A stretch of DNA of 64,000 nucleotides from Alicyclobacillus acidocaldarius subsp. acidocaldarius Tc-4-1 (GTDB lineage: Bacteria > Bacillota > Bacilli > Alicyclobacillales > Alicyclobacillaceae): assembly GCF_000219875.1 (NCBI RefSeq), contig NC_017167.1:2999361-3063360 (forward strand). Reading direction: 5' to 3'. Position numbers and translations under genes: made by a program. Below, in pieces: positions 26,374-36,607 of this stretch. Numbering within the stretch: position 1 is the first letter of the stretch; the number at the start of each line of letters is the position of its first letter. A model generated the notes under the pieces. It searched no databases and was not told the origin of the DNA. It saw nothing but the letters and a program-made list of their open reading frames with translations.

Positions 26374-29300
26374 TCACTTCGTCGAGATTGATAGGGTCAA
26401 CGGATCTGTCACAGCTTGCCCATCTTCGTTCTGCGCAGCCACGCGGTAGGTCACCGACGAGAAACCTGCAGGTACGGGTACTGTCACGCGAATCGTCGCG
26501 TGAGGCGAGGTGGCCGGACCTTGCGCAGGAACTTCCCCTACAGCTGCGGAACCGCCACTTGTGGAGACCGTTGCGACCGGAGCATACGATCCGTCCCCCT
26601 GTCTCTGGTAGATCACATACTGCGTCGCGCCTGAAACCGGCGCGATCGAGAGCATCGCACGATCTCCGGCAACACGACCACTAACGATCGGCTGACTCAG
26701 GCGTACCGCGGGCACATCGACGGGAAGCGATACCGTGTTGGGTGCCGACACCGGAGACTGGGCGTGATCAGCCGGCGAAAACAGTGCCTGCACAGCAAAC
26801 GTTTGCGCATATGCATTGCGTTCCACTGTGACACTCAAATCCGTGGCAGGAAGCATCGGTCCGAAGGGCACCCATTGTCCATCCGGATTCTTCCTCCAGA
26901 CGCGATAACCGATAGCCCCTTGCACAGGCGTCCACGCAATCTCGTTCTGAGAATCCTCCTCTTGCAGATAAGCCACCGGCGCGTCGCTCGGCGTCACCAA
27001 AATGGCACCTTGATACGGCTGCAGCGTGAGTGTAATGCCACCATTCTGCACCTTGTACCACTGGTTGTTCAGTTCATCGAGCATCGTGGTCCCGTCCGCA
27101 ACCGTCCCATCCGTCGGAATGGTCACGGTGATAGCTTGGTTCTGATTGTTGATCGCCACAATGGCCGTGGCATCCTCCGCTGGCACACCGAAGACATCTC
27201 GCCCATTCCGAATGGTCCTTGCAAATGCGTACACCATGCCCTGTGCGTACAACGGCGTGAAATCCCCCGTCTGAAGCACAGGATTGGCGTTTCGAATGGC
27301 CCCGAGCTTGCGGTAGTGGTTCAGGAGATCGATATTCTGGTTGTCCCACGAATAGGTCCGACGATTGAGGGGATCCGAGTAGCCGGTGAGCCCTGCCTCG
27401 TCGCCGTAGAAGATCGTCGGATCGCCCGGGAAGCTGAATTGAAGGTCCGATACAAGCTTCAGCCTCTCGATCCCCAACTGTTCATCCGCAGGAGACGGCT
27501 TGTACTCATCCTGCTGGAGCGCGGATAGATCGCTGGGCTGCGGCGCGTTCTCCAGGATGGTCAGGATCCGCATCGTATCCTGCGAATCGACAAGGTTCAT
27601 CATCGCGTAGAACGACTGCAGTGGATATTCGCTGTAGAGCCTCATCAACTCTTGGTTAAAACCTTCAGCGTCGACGGCGTGGTGCTGCACGTTTCCGTCG
27701 TTGTACGTGCCGCGGAAGAAGTCGATCACGGCATTCCGGAACTGGTAGTTCATCACACTGTCGAAGGTCGATCCTGTCAACCAATCCGTTCCATTGTCGT
27801 TCGTCGCGTTGTTCCAGATCTCTCCGATGATCGCTGCGTTCGGATCGATCGATTTCACCGCGTCGCGAAAGCCACTCCACCATGAGGTGTTAAAGTTGCC
27901 GTTGTCCGCCGAGTCCAAACGCCATCCGTCCGCCCCTTCGCGGATCCAATGACGCGCGACTGAGTTGGCGCCCCCGTAGACGAATTGCTGATAGGCCGGG
28001 TTCGACGTGTCCGTAAGGGGCAGCGTGTCGATCTGAAACCACGAATTGTATGGGTTCGAAGCGTTCCCTGTCCACTCGTACCACGAGTAGTAGGGCGACA
28101 GTGATGGCTGATTCTTCAGGTACGCCTGCCACGCACCGTTGGAGTTGAAATTCCCGAACTTGTTGAAGTAGACGCTGTCACTTCCGGTATCTTCGAACAC
28201 CCCATCGAGGATGATGTGAAAGCCCTTTGCATGCGCGGCCCTTACGAGATTCAGCCAGTCCTGCTGCGTTCCAAATCCAGGATCGATCTTGAAGTAGTCG
28301 GCTGTATCGTATTTGTGATTGGACTCCGCCTCGAACACCGGCATTAGGTAGAGCGTGTTAACCCCCAAGCTCTTCAAGTAGTCCAACTTGTCCTCGATGC
28401 CCTGCAAATCACCTCCGAAAAAGTCAATGTTCCATTGGCCATTGCCTCGGAGACTGGAAATTTTGGGATCAGATGACGGAGGAATATTCGGATCATAGGG
28501 CGGCGAGTCCCAGTTCTCGTGGAACTGGATGGGGCCTAATGACTCCGTGCCGTCTGCCCCTACATAAATCCCCTTTTGAGTATTCGGATTCTCTTCCGTA
28601 GCAATATTTCCGTTGTAGAACCGATCCGGCATAATCTCGTAGATCACCGCATGCTTCAACCAATCCGGCGTTTGAAATCCCCGTTCGTACACTGTGATCT
28701 GGTAGCTCGGTCCGTCGGAAGACAACCCAACCTGGCCAAGCCCTTCAAGCTGAGCCCCATTGTCATCGTAGTAGACCACCTGGCCAGTGTCCGTCTCCGT
28801 CATGAACTGATACCACATCGTGCCGGGTGTGGTCACATCCGCCGCAGGGATGGTCACTGTCCACCACGTGTAGTTGTTGATGTCCTGCACGCCGGTTTGT
28901 TGCGCCAACTCGTCTCCAGGCATTTGGAGCTTCTGCATCGGCAGGTCGATCTCGCCTGACTGACCCGCTGCCCCCCAGAGGCGAAGCGTCGCACTCTTCA
29001 CGCTGAGCGGAGCCCGCAGGCGAAGCGTGATGGGGGTTCCTGTGGGCACGGCTCCGAAAGGCGATCGGTAGAACGCCTGAAACGAATCATGTGCATACGC
29101 TTGCATCCACGCGGGCAGAGGCCCTACAATGAGCTCCGCACTCCTGTCCCATTCGACATTGACCGCCCCATCCGCGTCCTTTGCGACCGTGTCGATCTCG
29201 ACGCGATACAAGCCGTTTGGAAGGCTCTGTGGGACCGTGAACTGCACGCTGTTCCAGCTCGCGTTCGTCCCATCGACTGTGGCGGCCGTTTCGCCCGACG

Positions 29301-30282
29301 AGTTGACAAACCGTATAACCGTCTGATTGGGTTGGTCCTGGCTTCCGGCGAAGTCACCTACTGGGTCCGAGACCGTCACGGTATCACCGGGATTCGCCTG
29401 AAGTGTCGAAAGCGTGACCGTCCCCACGGGCAATGGGAAATTGTTGTTGATGTCGTCAGACGTGTGCAGTCCGTCACCCGAGAGACACGCAAAACTGGTG
29501 CCATCGTAGATGTCAAAGCGATAATAGATCGTTCCGCCGTTTGAAGCGGGGATCGTGGCAGACCAGAGCTGATACGGTCCAAACGTTCTGCCTGGAGACA
29601 TCTCGACCTGGAAACCCTTGTTTTGTGCGGTGTCCCAGCAATTCAGGATTACCTTCGTCAGGTTCCCGCTGTACGCCCGAAGGCTGATAGTCACCTCTTG
29701 TCCAGGGGAGGGATTCGGGTTTGACACGTACATCGGGTCGTCCGATGTATAGATTCCATCCCACTGTACGGTATCGGCCGTGGTATAGGGCATGACCTGA
29801 AGCCCTTGTCCCGCAGGCGTCGAGACCGAAAGACCGCCGCTTTCGACCGTCACCGTGTACGTGCCGGCCCCCAGCCCATCATCACCGCCAGGAAGGCGCA
29901 ACGTGATGGAATTCAGCCCAGTCAGCGCAGCATCATTTGTTACATCGATCACGCCGTTGGTACTGTTCGATACCTCGACCTTGAAATTTGAGGCATCCAA
30001 GGTCAGACCGTTCACAGCCAGAACCACAGTGGCCGCACTCCCGGCGCGAAAGCCGTTACCGCTCACAATCTGCACGGCATTCGAGTAGGTCTCTGCTGCT
30101 GTGCCGCCCCCTCCGGCCGCCCCCGCGGCGGACGAGGAGTTGGAACTGTCCATGGCGGTGACCGATAGCGAGCGTTGCGTGCTAGCAAATCGAGCGTCTC
30201 CAAACGCCACAAACGGAAGCGCTGCGGACATGACGATGGTCGTCGCAAGACTCACGGTGCCCTTCCACTTCACGCGTATCAA
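26374..30282 (-). CDS. amyA: Secreted acid alpha-amylase (multidomain GH13)
   Basis: Large exported enzyme, 1302 residues, that breaks starch and related glucans outside the cell. It begins with a signal peptide (KGTVSLATTIVMSAALPFVAFG). Several beta-rich immunoglobulin/carbohydrate-binding-like domains fill residues about 60-540. The GH13 barrel follows (about 540-1060): YEIMPDRFYNG, SLGVNTLYLMPVFEAESNHKY, the nucleophile in DGWRLDSADN, the acid/base in IIGEIWNN and LVDSQDTMRI. Two fibronectin-III-like domains close the chain. The length matches the acid-stable A. acidocaldarius AmyA as I remember it. It has its own promoter and operator. Pullulan-cutting activity is possible from the family. 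Confidence 0.9.
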   Translation of the reverse strand: MIRVKWKGTVSLATTIVMSAALPFVAFGDARFASTQRSLSVTAMDSSNSSSAAGAAGGGGTAAETYSNAVQIVSGNGFRAGSAATVVLAVNGLTLDASNFKVEVSNSTNGVIDVTNDAALTGLNSITLRLPGGDDGLGAGTYTVTVESGGLSVSTPAGQGLQVMPYTTADTVQWDGIYTSDDPMYVSNPNPSPGQEVTISLRAYSGNLTKVILNCWDTAQNKGFQVEMSPGRTFGPYQLWSATIPASNGGTIYYRFDIYDGTSFACLSGDGLHTSDDINNNFPLPVGTVTLSTLQANPGDTVTVSDPVGDFAGSQDQPNQTVIRFVNSSGETAATVDGTNASWNSVQFTVPQSLPNGLYRVEIDTVAKDADGAVNVEWDRSAELIVGPLPAWMQAYAHDSFQAFYRSPFGAVPTGTPITLRLRAPLSVKSATLRLWGAAGQSGEIDLPMQKLQMPGDELAQQTGVQDINNYTWWTVTIPAADVTTPGTMWYQFMTETDTGQVVYYDDNGAQLEGLGQVGLSSDGPSYQITVYERGFQTPDWLKHAVIYEIMPDRFYNGNIATEENPNTQKGIYVGADGTESLGPIQFHENWDSPPYDPNIPPSSDPKISSLRGNGQWNIDFFGGDLQGIEDKLDYLKSLGVNTLYLMPVFEAESNHKYDTADYFKIDPGFGTQQDWLNLVRAAHAKGFHIILDGVFEDTGSDSVYFNKFGNFNSNGAWQAYLKNQPSLSPYYSWYEWTGNASNPYNSWFQIDTLPLTDTSNPAYQQFVYGGANSVARHWIREGADGWRLDSADNGNFNTSWWSGFRDAVKSIDPNAAIIGEIWNNATNDNGTDWLTGSTFDSVMNYQFRNAVIDFFRGTYNDGNVQHHAVDAEGFNQELMRLYSEYPLQSFYAMMNLVDSQDTMRILTILENAPQPSDLSALQQDEYKPSPADEQLGIERLKLVSDLQFSFPGDPTIFYGDEAGLTGYSDPLNRRTYSWDNQNIDLLNHYRKLGAIRNANPVLQTGDFTPLYAQGMVYAFARTIRNGRDVFGVPAEDATAIVAINNQNQAITVTIPTDGTVADGTTMLDELNNQWYKVQNGGITLTLQPYQGAILVTPSDAPVAYLQEEDSQNEIAWTPVQGAIGYRVWRKNPDGQWVPFGPMLPATDLSVTVERNAYAQTFAVQALFSPADHAQSPVSAPNTVSLPVDVPAVRLSQPIVSGRVAGDRAMLSIAPVSGATQYVIYQRQGDGSYAPVATVSTSGGSAAVGEVPAQGPATSPHATIRVTVPVPAGFSSVTYRVAAQNEDGQAVTDPLTLSISTK
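26795..26806. promoter_or_regulatory. Intragenic GCAAACGTTTGC operator-like site near the amyA 3' end
   Basis: A 12-bp perfect palindrome, identical in core to the malE and amyA operators, lies within the last third of amyA, about 500 bp upstream of the malE operator. Spacing would allow DNA looping. Confidence 0.45.
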
Positions 30283-30290
30283 CCCCCTTG

Positions 30291-30304
30291 TGCAAACGTT
30301 TGCA
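30291..30304. promoter_or_regulatory. Operator palindrome downstream of the amyA promoter
   Basis: TGCAAACGTTTGCA is a perfect 14-bp palindrome some 20 bases after the -10 box and just before the amyA start codon. It fits MalR and, read on the minus strand with its flanking A, also the CcpA cre consensus. Confidence 0.75.
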
Positions 30305-30322
30305 TAACCGCGGTCATTTCGG

Positions 30323-30350
30323 ATTATACGCGCCGCTTACCCGCCGTCAA
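30323..30350 (-). promoter_or_regulatory. Strong sigma-A promoter of amyA
   Basis: On the minus strand TTGACG (30350-30345) and a perfect TATAAT (30328-30323) are 16 bp apart, giving a start near 30316, with the operator at about +12 to +25. Confidence 0.8.
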
Positions 30351-30442
30351 TGGTCCTCCACGGCTGTTCGTTGTCCGAATTTCCCTTGTTTTCTCACGAC
30401 AATCCTCGCTTCCTCCCCCGCCGTCACACTGTTAAAATGTAA

Positions 30443-31411
<969 letters not shown>

Positions 31412-31444
31412 TCGAGATGGAGGCACCCGAGAGGAGGCTCTCAC

Positions 31445-32197
31445 GTGGCATGGATGAAGTTCCCGGGCGCGCATCGCGCGCCCCTCATGTTCTATGAGCA
31501 CGCGCGGATTTTCCCTTCGCGCACAACGCCGTACATCGACCCGTTTCTCCTGCTGGATCACTTCTCTATCCAGCACCCGGATGGCTTTCCGGATCACCCG
31601 CACCGGGGCTTTGAGATCATCACGTACGTGCTGAAAGGCGCCGTCGCGCACGCGGACAGCGCGGGCCACCAGAGCGTCATTCCGGAGGGCGGGGCCCAGC
31701 ACGTGACGGCGGGGCGCGGGATTGTGCACTCCGAAATGCCAGGCACGGACGGGATCGACAGCGGGCTGCAGCTCTGGATCAACATCCCGAGGAGCGACAA
31801 GGGCATGGACCCGGGCTACGAGGATATCCCGCCCGACGCCCTGCCCGTGGATGAACCTGCCCAGGGCGTGCGGCGGAAGTGGATTGTGGGCGGTGGATCC
31901 CCGCTTAGGACGCACCGGCCCATGACGTACCAGGACGTCGAAATGGCCGCGGGCGCGTCGTACACCCTCGAGGCGCCAGCGCATCATCAAGGCTTCATCT
32001 TTGTGCTCGACGGCGCGGGTCACCTTGGCGAGGAAGAAATTCCGATGCAAAAGGGCGATCTCTTCATCTGGCACCGAGCCGACGGCGAGGCATTCATGCC
32101 CACGCCCGTGCGGGCGGAGGAGTCGCTTCGCGCCGTGATGGTGTTCGGCGAGCCCGTGGGAGAGCGCCCCATCTTCAACGGCCCGTTCGTGGACTGA
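31445..32197 (+). CDS. Pirin-family bicupin protein
   Basis: Iron-binding cupin protein of 250 residues. The N-terminal cupin has the metal ligands in FPDHPHRGFEIITYVLKG, followed by HADSAGH and GIVHSE; the C-terminal cupin is weaker, with HHQGFIFVLDGAG. Some pirins act as quercetinases, others as redox-sensing co-regulators, so the function is open. The GTG at 31445 has GAGAGGAGG seven bases upstream. It lies close behind est2 on the same strand and is followed three bases later by the converging Nudix gene. Confidence 0.85.
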   Translation: MAWMKFPGAHRAPLMFYEHARIFPSRTTPYIDPFLLLDHFSIQHPDGFPDHPHRGFEIITYVLKGAVAHADSAGHQSVIPEGGAQHVTAGRGIVHSEMPGTDGIDSGLQLWINIPRSDKGMDPGYEDIPPDALPVDEPAQGVRRKWIVGGGSPLRTHRPMTYQDVEMAAGASYTLEAPAHHQGFIFVLDGAGHLGEEEIPMQKGDLFIWHRADGEAFMPTPVRAEESLRAVMVFGEPVGERPIFNGPFVD

Positions 32198-32199
32198 GA

Positions 32200-32832
32200 T
32201 CAACCTTTGCCCAAAAAGAAATCCTGCAGCAGCTCAAGGTAGGCGCGCGATCGCGGCACAAAGTCCGTCCACCGCGCGGTGCGCGCGTCTTTCTGCAAAT
32301 GGCCAGGAAGCACGCGATAACCGGTGAGCACGGCTTCCTCCCGGCGGCCGAAGGCGAGATCGAGGAAGTCGCGGACGGAGAGTTCGTAAATCCCTGCGAC
32401 CTCGTCCACCGCTGGGCGCAGCGCCTCGAGCGACAGTTCCGGGACGATGGCGACATACACGTGGTTGAATTCGCGGTCCCACACTGACCCGAGCCGCGCC
32501 TCGTGCGCCACCACCCCGAGCTTGTGCAGGCTTCCCGGAGCGGCGTGAAGCCCAAGCTCCTCCTCAATCTCCCTCACGCCCTCTTCAGGTGATTCGCCGG
32601 CCTCGAGGTGCCCCGCGGCGCTCACGTCGAAGCGAAGCGGATTCGTGTCCTTGCGGGCGCCGCGCAGTTGGATGACGAGGCGCCCTGCGGGCCCTTTTCC
32701 CGTCGCGATCCACGCGTGAAACGTCTGGTGCCACAACCCGCGCTCATGTACCATGGACCTGGGCGCTTTGCCGCAGGGAATCATTTCGTGTGTAAAAATA
32801 TCAAGCCACTCTTCGCGTTCGTCCTTGCCCAT
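32200..32832 (-). CDS. Nudix hydrolase
   Basis: Pyrophosphohydrolase-type protein of 210 residues. The Nudix box GHLEAGESPEEGVREIEEEL matches the G-x5-E-x7-REUXEEXGU pattern with all key acids. The N-terminal region (WLDIFTHEMIPCG, VHERGLWHQTFHAWI) resembles the subgroup related to isopentenyl-diphosphate isomerase (YfcD-like), so the substrate could be a nucleotide or an isoprenoid diphosphate. GAGGTGGGG lies before the ATG at 32832. It diverges from the MFS gene at 32899, leaving a short 66-bp shared promoter region. Confidence 0.82.
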   Translation of the reverse strand: MGKDEREEWLDIFTHEMIPCGKAPRSMVHERGLWHQTFHAWIATGKGPAGRLVIQLRGARKDTNPLRFDVSAAGHLEAGESPEEGVREIEEELGLHAAPGSLHKLGVVAHEARLGSVWDREFNHVYVAIVPELSLEALRPAVDEVAGIYELSVRDFLDLAFGRREEAVLTGYRVLPGHLQKDARTARWTDFVPRSRAYLELLQDFFLGKG

Positions 32833-32898
32833 TGGCCCCACCTCGGGTTCACCGTACCACAATCACGGCCTGCGCGGAACGGCCGAAGGAGGATGCCC

Positions 32899-34095
32899 GT
32901 GCCGATGTACGTCTGGCTCGCATGCGGCTTGTATTGGATGAACGGGATGGCGACTGTCGCCCTCGGCAGCGTGATGCCGCTCGCCATACAACACCTGCAC
33001 GCCACCTACGTGTTCGGGAGCGATCTCGTCCTGCTCCAGTTTGTCGGCTACTGGATTGGCGTCCCCCTCTCTTCCCTCGCGGTGCGCCGCGTGGGGTATC
33101 GGGGCACCATCGTCGGATCGAGCCTGATCACCGCCGCCGCATCGGCGGGCTTCACGGCGTGGCCGGAGCCCCTGGCATACCTCGTGTGCTCGCTCGCCAA
33201 CGGAATTGGGATGGCGCTGATGCAAGCGACAGTCTCCACCTCGCTCATCGAATGGTTCCCGGCCCGCCGAGCGGTCATCATGAGCCGAACGGAGGCTGCG
33301 TTTGGCCTGGGCTGCGTGCTCGGCCCCGCCTTTGCCAGCGCATGCATGGCCGCAGGCGAGTGGCGGATCGCCTTCGTCCTCGTGGCCGCCGCGGCTACGG
33401 CGCTCGCAATAGGGGCCATCTTCACGCCGATGGCAGTCCAGGACAGCGGCGAGGGCCCGCGCGATGCCCACACCGATGCCATTCACCTCGCCAACCGGCG
33501 GGATCGCGCCCTCGTACTTGCGCTCTTCATGCTCTGCGTCCTCGTCTACGTCGGGGTGGAGTCGTGCGTGAACAACTTCCTTCCGGCCATGTTCGTCGAG
33601 CACTTCGGCCTGCCCGCTACCACCGCGTCCGTCGCCGTGAGCACGTTCTGGGCGGCGATGGTCGCTGGGCGCATGGCGACAGGATGGATTGCGAGGAAGC
33701 TGCCGTATCGGCCGTACTTGATCCTTGCGGCCTTGGGAACGCTGAGCACGACAGCGGCCATGGCCGCGACGGGAGATGCCATCTTGGGTTATGTCGAATG
33801 TGTGTTTCTCGGCCTCTTCATGTCGGGCATTTACGTCGTGACGCTGGTGTTTGCGAATCACGCGTTTCCGGATCTCACCGGGTTCGTGACGCGGTTCGTG
33901 ACGTTCTTCGCGGGGTTGGGCGGCGCGACGCTCCCGTACGCGTTTGGATGGACACTGGCGAAGACGGGATCGCAGTGGGCGAACGTGGTCTTGGCTCTAT
34001 TTGCAGCGATGCTGTTCGGCGTGGTGGCCTGGACCGGTTGGGTCACGAAGCGAAAGTCGAGATCGCGCGCCGAGCGGGTGCACGCGGCGGGGTGA
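32899..34095 (+). CDS. Major facilitator superfamily transporter
   Basis: Membrane protein of about 398 residues with twelve predicted helices. It has a motif A-like loop after helix 2 (VRRVGYRGTIVG), an RTEAAFGLGCVLGP helix 5 motif C-like segment and a second-half motif after helix 8 (GRMATGWIARKLPYR). The substrate is unknown; the arrangement resembles sugar or drug efflux carriers. Start choice is open: GAAGGAGG touches the ATG at 32893, so the GTG at 32899 or the ATG at 32905 are better spaced. Confidence 0.8.
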   Translation: MPMYVWLACGLYWMNGMATVALGSVMPLAIQHLHATYVFGSDLVLLQFVGYWIGVPLSSLAVRRVGYRGTIVGSSLITAAASAGFTAWPEPLAYLVCSLANGIGMALMQATVSTSLIEWFPARRAVIMSRTEAAFGLGCVLGPAFASACMAAGEWRIAFVLVAAAATALAIGAIFTPMAVQDSGEGPRDAHTDAIHLANRRDRALVLALFMLCVLVYVGVESCVNNFLPAMFVEHFGLPATTASVAVSTFWAAMVAGRMATGWIARKLPYRPYLILAALGTLSTTAAMAATGDAILGYVECVFLGLFMSGIYVVTLVFANHAFPDLTGFVTRFVTFFAGLGGATLPYAFGWTLAKTGSQWANVVLALFAAMLFGVVAWTGWVTKRKSRSRAERVHAAG

Positions 34096-34118
34096 ACGGC
34101 TCCTTGTAACGACAGCGA

Positions 34119-34144
34119 GGCCGCCGTCACGAGGAACGGCGGCC
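34119..34144. terminator. Hairpin between converging MFS and arsR genes
   Basis: GGCCGCCGT (34119-34127) pairs with ACGGCGGCC (34136-34144) around an 8-nt loop and overlaps the end of arsR. There is no T tract, so this is only a possible terminator. Confidence 0.4.
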
Positions 34145-34465
34145 CGAAACATCCTGCTCTGCTTCGGCGCGGGCGGCCCAATCCGTCAGCACAGCGGAGA
34201 GGGCCCGCAGTCGGCGCCCGTTGAGTCGATAGAATGTATATCGCTCGTCGTGCGGATGGCGGCGGACCTCCACCAGCCCGTGCTCGCGAAGCTGCCTCAT
34301 GTGATGGGAAAGGGTGTTTTGGCGCACGCCGAGGCGCTCGCTCAGCGCGCCCGCGGTCTGCTCCCCCTCAGCCAACGCCCGGAGAATGCGCAGCCGCTGG
34401 GGCTCGCCGAGCATCGCCAAGCACCGCATGCAGAGGTCTTCTGGCATATCCGGTCCGTGCGTCAT
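34127..34465 (-). CDS. ArsR-family winged-helix regulator
   Basis: Small transcriptional repressor of 112 residues. The helix-turn-helix reads QTAGALSERLGVRQNTLSHH, then MRQLREHGLVEVRRHPHDERYTFY forms the wing. A CMRC pair at residues 12-15, in front of the DNA-binding domain, could bind metal or sense redox state, but the usual ArsR ELCVCDL metal motif is absent. It lies 42 bp downstream of the MFS gene at 34508 on the same strand and may be transcribed from it, or it may regulate one of the two neighbouring MFS genes. Confidence 0.83.
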   Translation of the reverse strand: MTHGPDMPEDLCMRCLAMLGEPQRLRILRALAEGEQTAGALSERLGVRQNTLSHHMRQLREHGLVEVRRHPHDERYTFYRLNGRRLRALSAVLTDWAARAEAEQDVSGRRSS

Positions 34466-34507
34466 TGGTTTTTCTCCTCGCTTCGCGACAGACGCCTCAC
34501 GCCGACA

Positions 34508-35905
34508 TCAGCCGACAATGCTGTGATGCGCCGTGGCCTGCGGCGACACCTGGATCTCCTCGGTGTCCTCGAGCGACTTCTGCTTCATCTCAGGCACTGC
34601 AAGGAGGGTGAGGAGTGCACCAAGCAGCGCCACGCCCGCCAGCAGACCCATGGTGACGCTCAAGCCCGCGGCTTTGAGGATACCCGGCAGCACGAATGCG
34701 CCGAGGAACGCGCCAATCTTGCCAGCCGCCGCCGAGATCCCATGCGCCGTGCCGCGCAGATTCGTCGGGAACGCTTCCGACGGCACGAGGAACGTCGTCG
34801 TATTCGGGCCGAATTCGATGAAGAAGTAGCTCACCGCGTACAGCAGCAGGAACAGAATGGGCATCTTCGCGATGCTCGGCACCAGGAACAGCGCCGCATA
34901 TGCGGCCGCCATCACCACGAAGCCGAGGCTCTGGATGAATTTGCGCCCCCACTTGTCCATCAGGTTGGCCGCCACGAAATAGCCCGGCAGCGCAGCCACC
35001 ATGAAAATGGCGGTGGCGACGAGCGTCGTGGTGACGAGCTGCGCGTGCGGCAGCAGCGCCTTCAGAATGAGCTGCGACGAGACGCTGTTCCCATAGAACG
35101 CCACGTCAATCAGGAACCAGCTGCCCGCGGTACCGAGCAGGCGGAACAGGTGCTTCGGCGTCCACAGCGACTGTTTGGCGATCACGGCGCGCGAAGCGGA
35201 CTCCTCCAAGGCTCGCACGGCCTGGCCCGTCAGTTGCTGCGCCGCGCTCGCCGCCGCATCTGCGTCCTGCTTCACGGCCATGAGGTAGCGCGGCGACTCG
35301 GGCATCCTGCGGCGCAGGTAGATGACAGATGCCGCCGGAATGGCACCGAGCGCGAGCATGATGCGCCACGCGATGTCATGCGGGATACCCACCGAGAGCA
35401 GGATAGACGCCACGAGCGGCCCCGCCAAAAGTCCGAGCCCCTGCATGGCAAAGACCATCGTGACCATAAACCCGCGGTTTTTGCGGTTGGAATACTCCGT
35501 CATGATGACCGAACTCGTGGGGTAATCTCCACCCACGCCCAGTCCCACGATGAAGCGGAAGATGACGAGCCAGATGAAGGACGGTGCACATGCGGACAGA
35601 ATGGCGCCTACGGCGAGCATGATGACTTCGAATCCGTACATGGCCTTGCGCCCGAGCTTATCCATTAGTTTGCCAAAGAACAGGGCGCCGAGGGCCGCCG
35701 CCGCGAGAGAAGTGCTGTTCAAGATGGACAGTTGCGCGGTGGAAAGATGCCAGAGGGGTGTGAGGATGGCGGTCACCGTGCCGATGATGAAGAGATCATA
35801 CGCGTCGGTGAAAAAGCCCATGCCAGCTGTGAACATGGTCTTCCAGTGGAAGCCGCTCAGCCGACTTTCGTCCATAGCCTCGAGAACTTTCGGATTGACG
35901 GACAC
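34508..35905 (-). CDS. MFS transporter of the phosphate/organic-acid symporter type
   Basis: Twelve-helix carrier of 465 residues. MGFFTDAYDLFIIGTV in helix 1, FFGKLMDKLGRKAMYGFEV (motif A), FIVGLGVGGDYPTSSVIMTEY and ANLMDKWGRKF in the second half resemble proton-coupled phosphate (Pho84-like) and aromatic-acid carriers. The GTG at 35905 follows AAAGGGG; the longer frame to 36139 lacks hydrophobic or conserved sequence and is rejected. The 36-kb side holds 240 bp of apparently non-coding DNA up to the broken DUF979 gene. Confidence 0.82.
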   Translation of the reverse strand: MSVNPKVLEAMDESRLSGFHWKTMFTAGMGFFTDAYDLFIIGTVTAILTPLWHLSTAQLSILNSTSLAAAALGALFFGKLMDKLGRKAMYGFEVIMLAVGAILSACAPSFIWLVIFRFIVGLGVGGDYPTSSVIMTEYSNRKNRGFMVTMVFAMQGLGLLAGPLVASILLSVGIPHDIAWRIMLALGAIPAASVIYLRRRMPESPRYLMAVKQDADAAASAAQQLTGQAVRALEESASRAVIAKQSLWTPKHLFRLLGTAGSWFLIDVAFYGNSVSSQLILKALLPHAQLVTTTLVATAIFMVAALPGYFVAANLMDKWGRKFIQSLGFVVMAAAYAALFLVPSIAKMPILFLLLYAVSYFFIEFGPNTTTFLVPSEAFPTNLRGTAHGISAAAGKIGAFLGAFVLPGILKAAGLSVTMGLLAGVALLGALLTLLAVPEMKQKSLEDTEEIQVSPQATAHHSIVG

Positions 35906-36143
35906 GCGAGTCGCCCCTTTGTGGCTAGGTTTGAGCTGCGACGGGTCAGTGCACACGCCGCGATCGCGATGAATCCATACCCATTGATTCAATGGATATC
36001 GATCCTTTCCGTCACCACATGCTACGCGCCATTTGTGAAATCCACGTGTTCGGATTGTGAAGAGTGTGTAAAGAGAGAGGAAAATCGTGGAGTGGCTTAT
36101 GCGATCCCGGCGCTCTGAAATCGGCCGGGATCGCGCCATTTTG

Positions 36144-36550
36144 TCACCACTTGGCGACGGCGTACATGAGCAGAATGTTCACGGCGAGAATGATGACGGC
36201 TGTCGGCCATTGCGCGCGGATGACCGCATACTGGCTTCGCAACCCGAGCAGCGCAGCGGGCACGATATTGAAGTTGGCCGCCATCGGGGTGAGCAACGTG
36301 CCGCAGTAGCCGGCGAACATGCCGATGGCCGCGACGCGATCCGCATCGACGCCGAAGTGCCCAATAATGAGCGGGATGGCAATCCCGGCTGTCATCACAG
36401 GAAACGCGGCGAACGCGTTGCCCATGATCATGGTGAACACGGCCATGCCCACGCAGTACGCGAAAACCGCCCAGAAGAGCGAGTGATGTGGAATCACGTG
36501 GTTGGCCAGCCGCGCCACGACGGTGCCCACACCGGCGGACGCGAACAGGG
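36144..36550 (-). pseudogene. DUF979 membrane protein, 3' part, split by IS607-type insertion
   Basis: Carries the C-terminal 135 or so residues of a DUF979 permease (LFASAGVGTVVARL, AYCVGMAVFTMIMGNAFAAFPV, FAGYCGTLLTPMAANFNIVPA). The N-terminal part is at 38381-38927. Deleting 36551-38380 joins the two in frame through a Thr codon and gives a 317-residue protein of normal family length. No own start site is seen, so this part is probably not translated by itself. The function of DUF979 is unknown; with DUF969 it is presumed to be a transporter. Confidence 0.85.
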
Positions 36551-36607
36551 TCAAGAACTGCTCACTGAATGATGGACAATCATGTACATTTAGTGTATTT
36601 TATTTCT

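Noticed and set aside
32832-34109. 425-codon plus-strand frame overlapping the MFS gene in another phase
   Set aside because: Arg-rich shadow without hydrophobic helices; the other phase encodes a full MFS protein with a ribosome site.
33944-35668. 574-codon plus-strand frame opposite arsR and the MFS gene
   Set aside because: GC-rich antisense shadow; its peptide has low-complexity Arg/His-rich composition, while the minus-strand frames show clear families.
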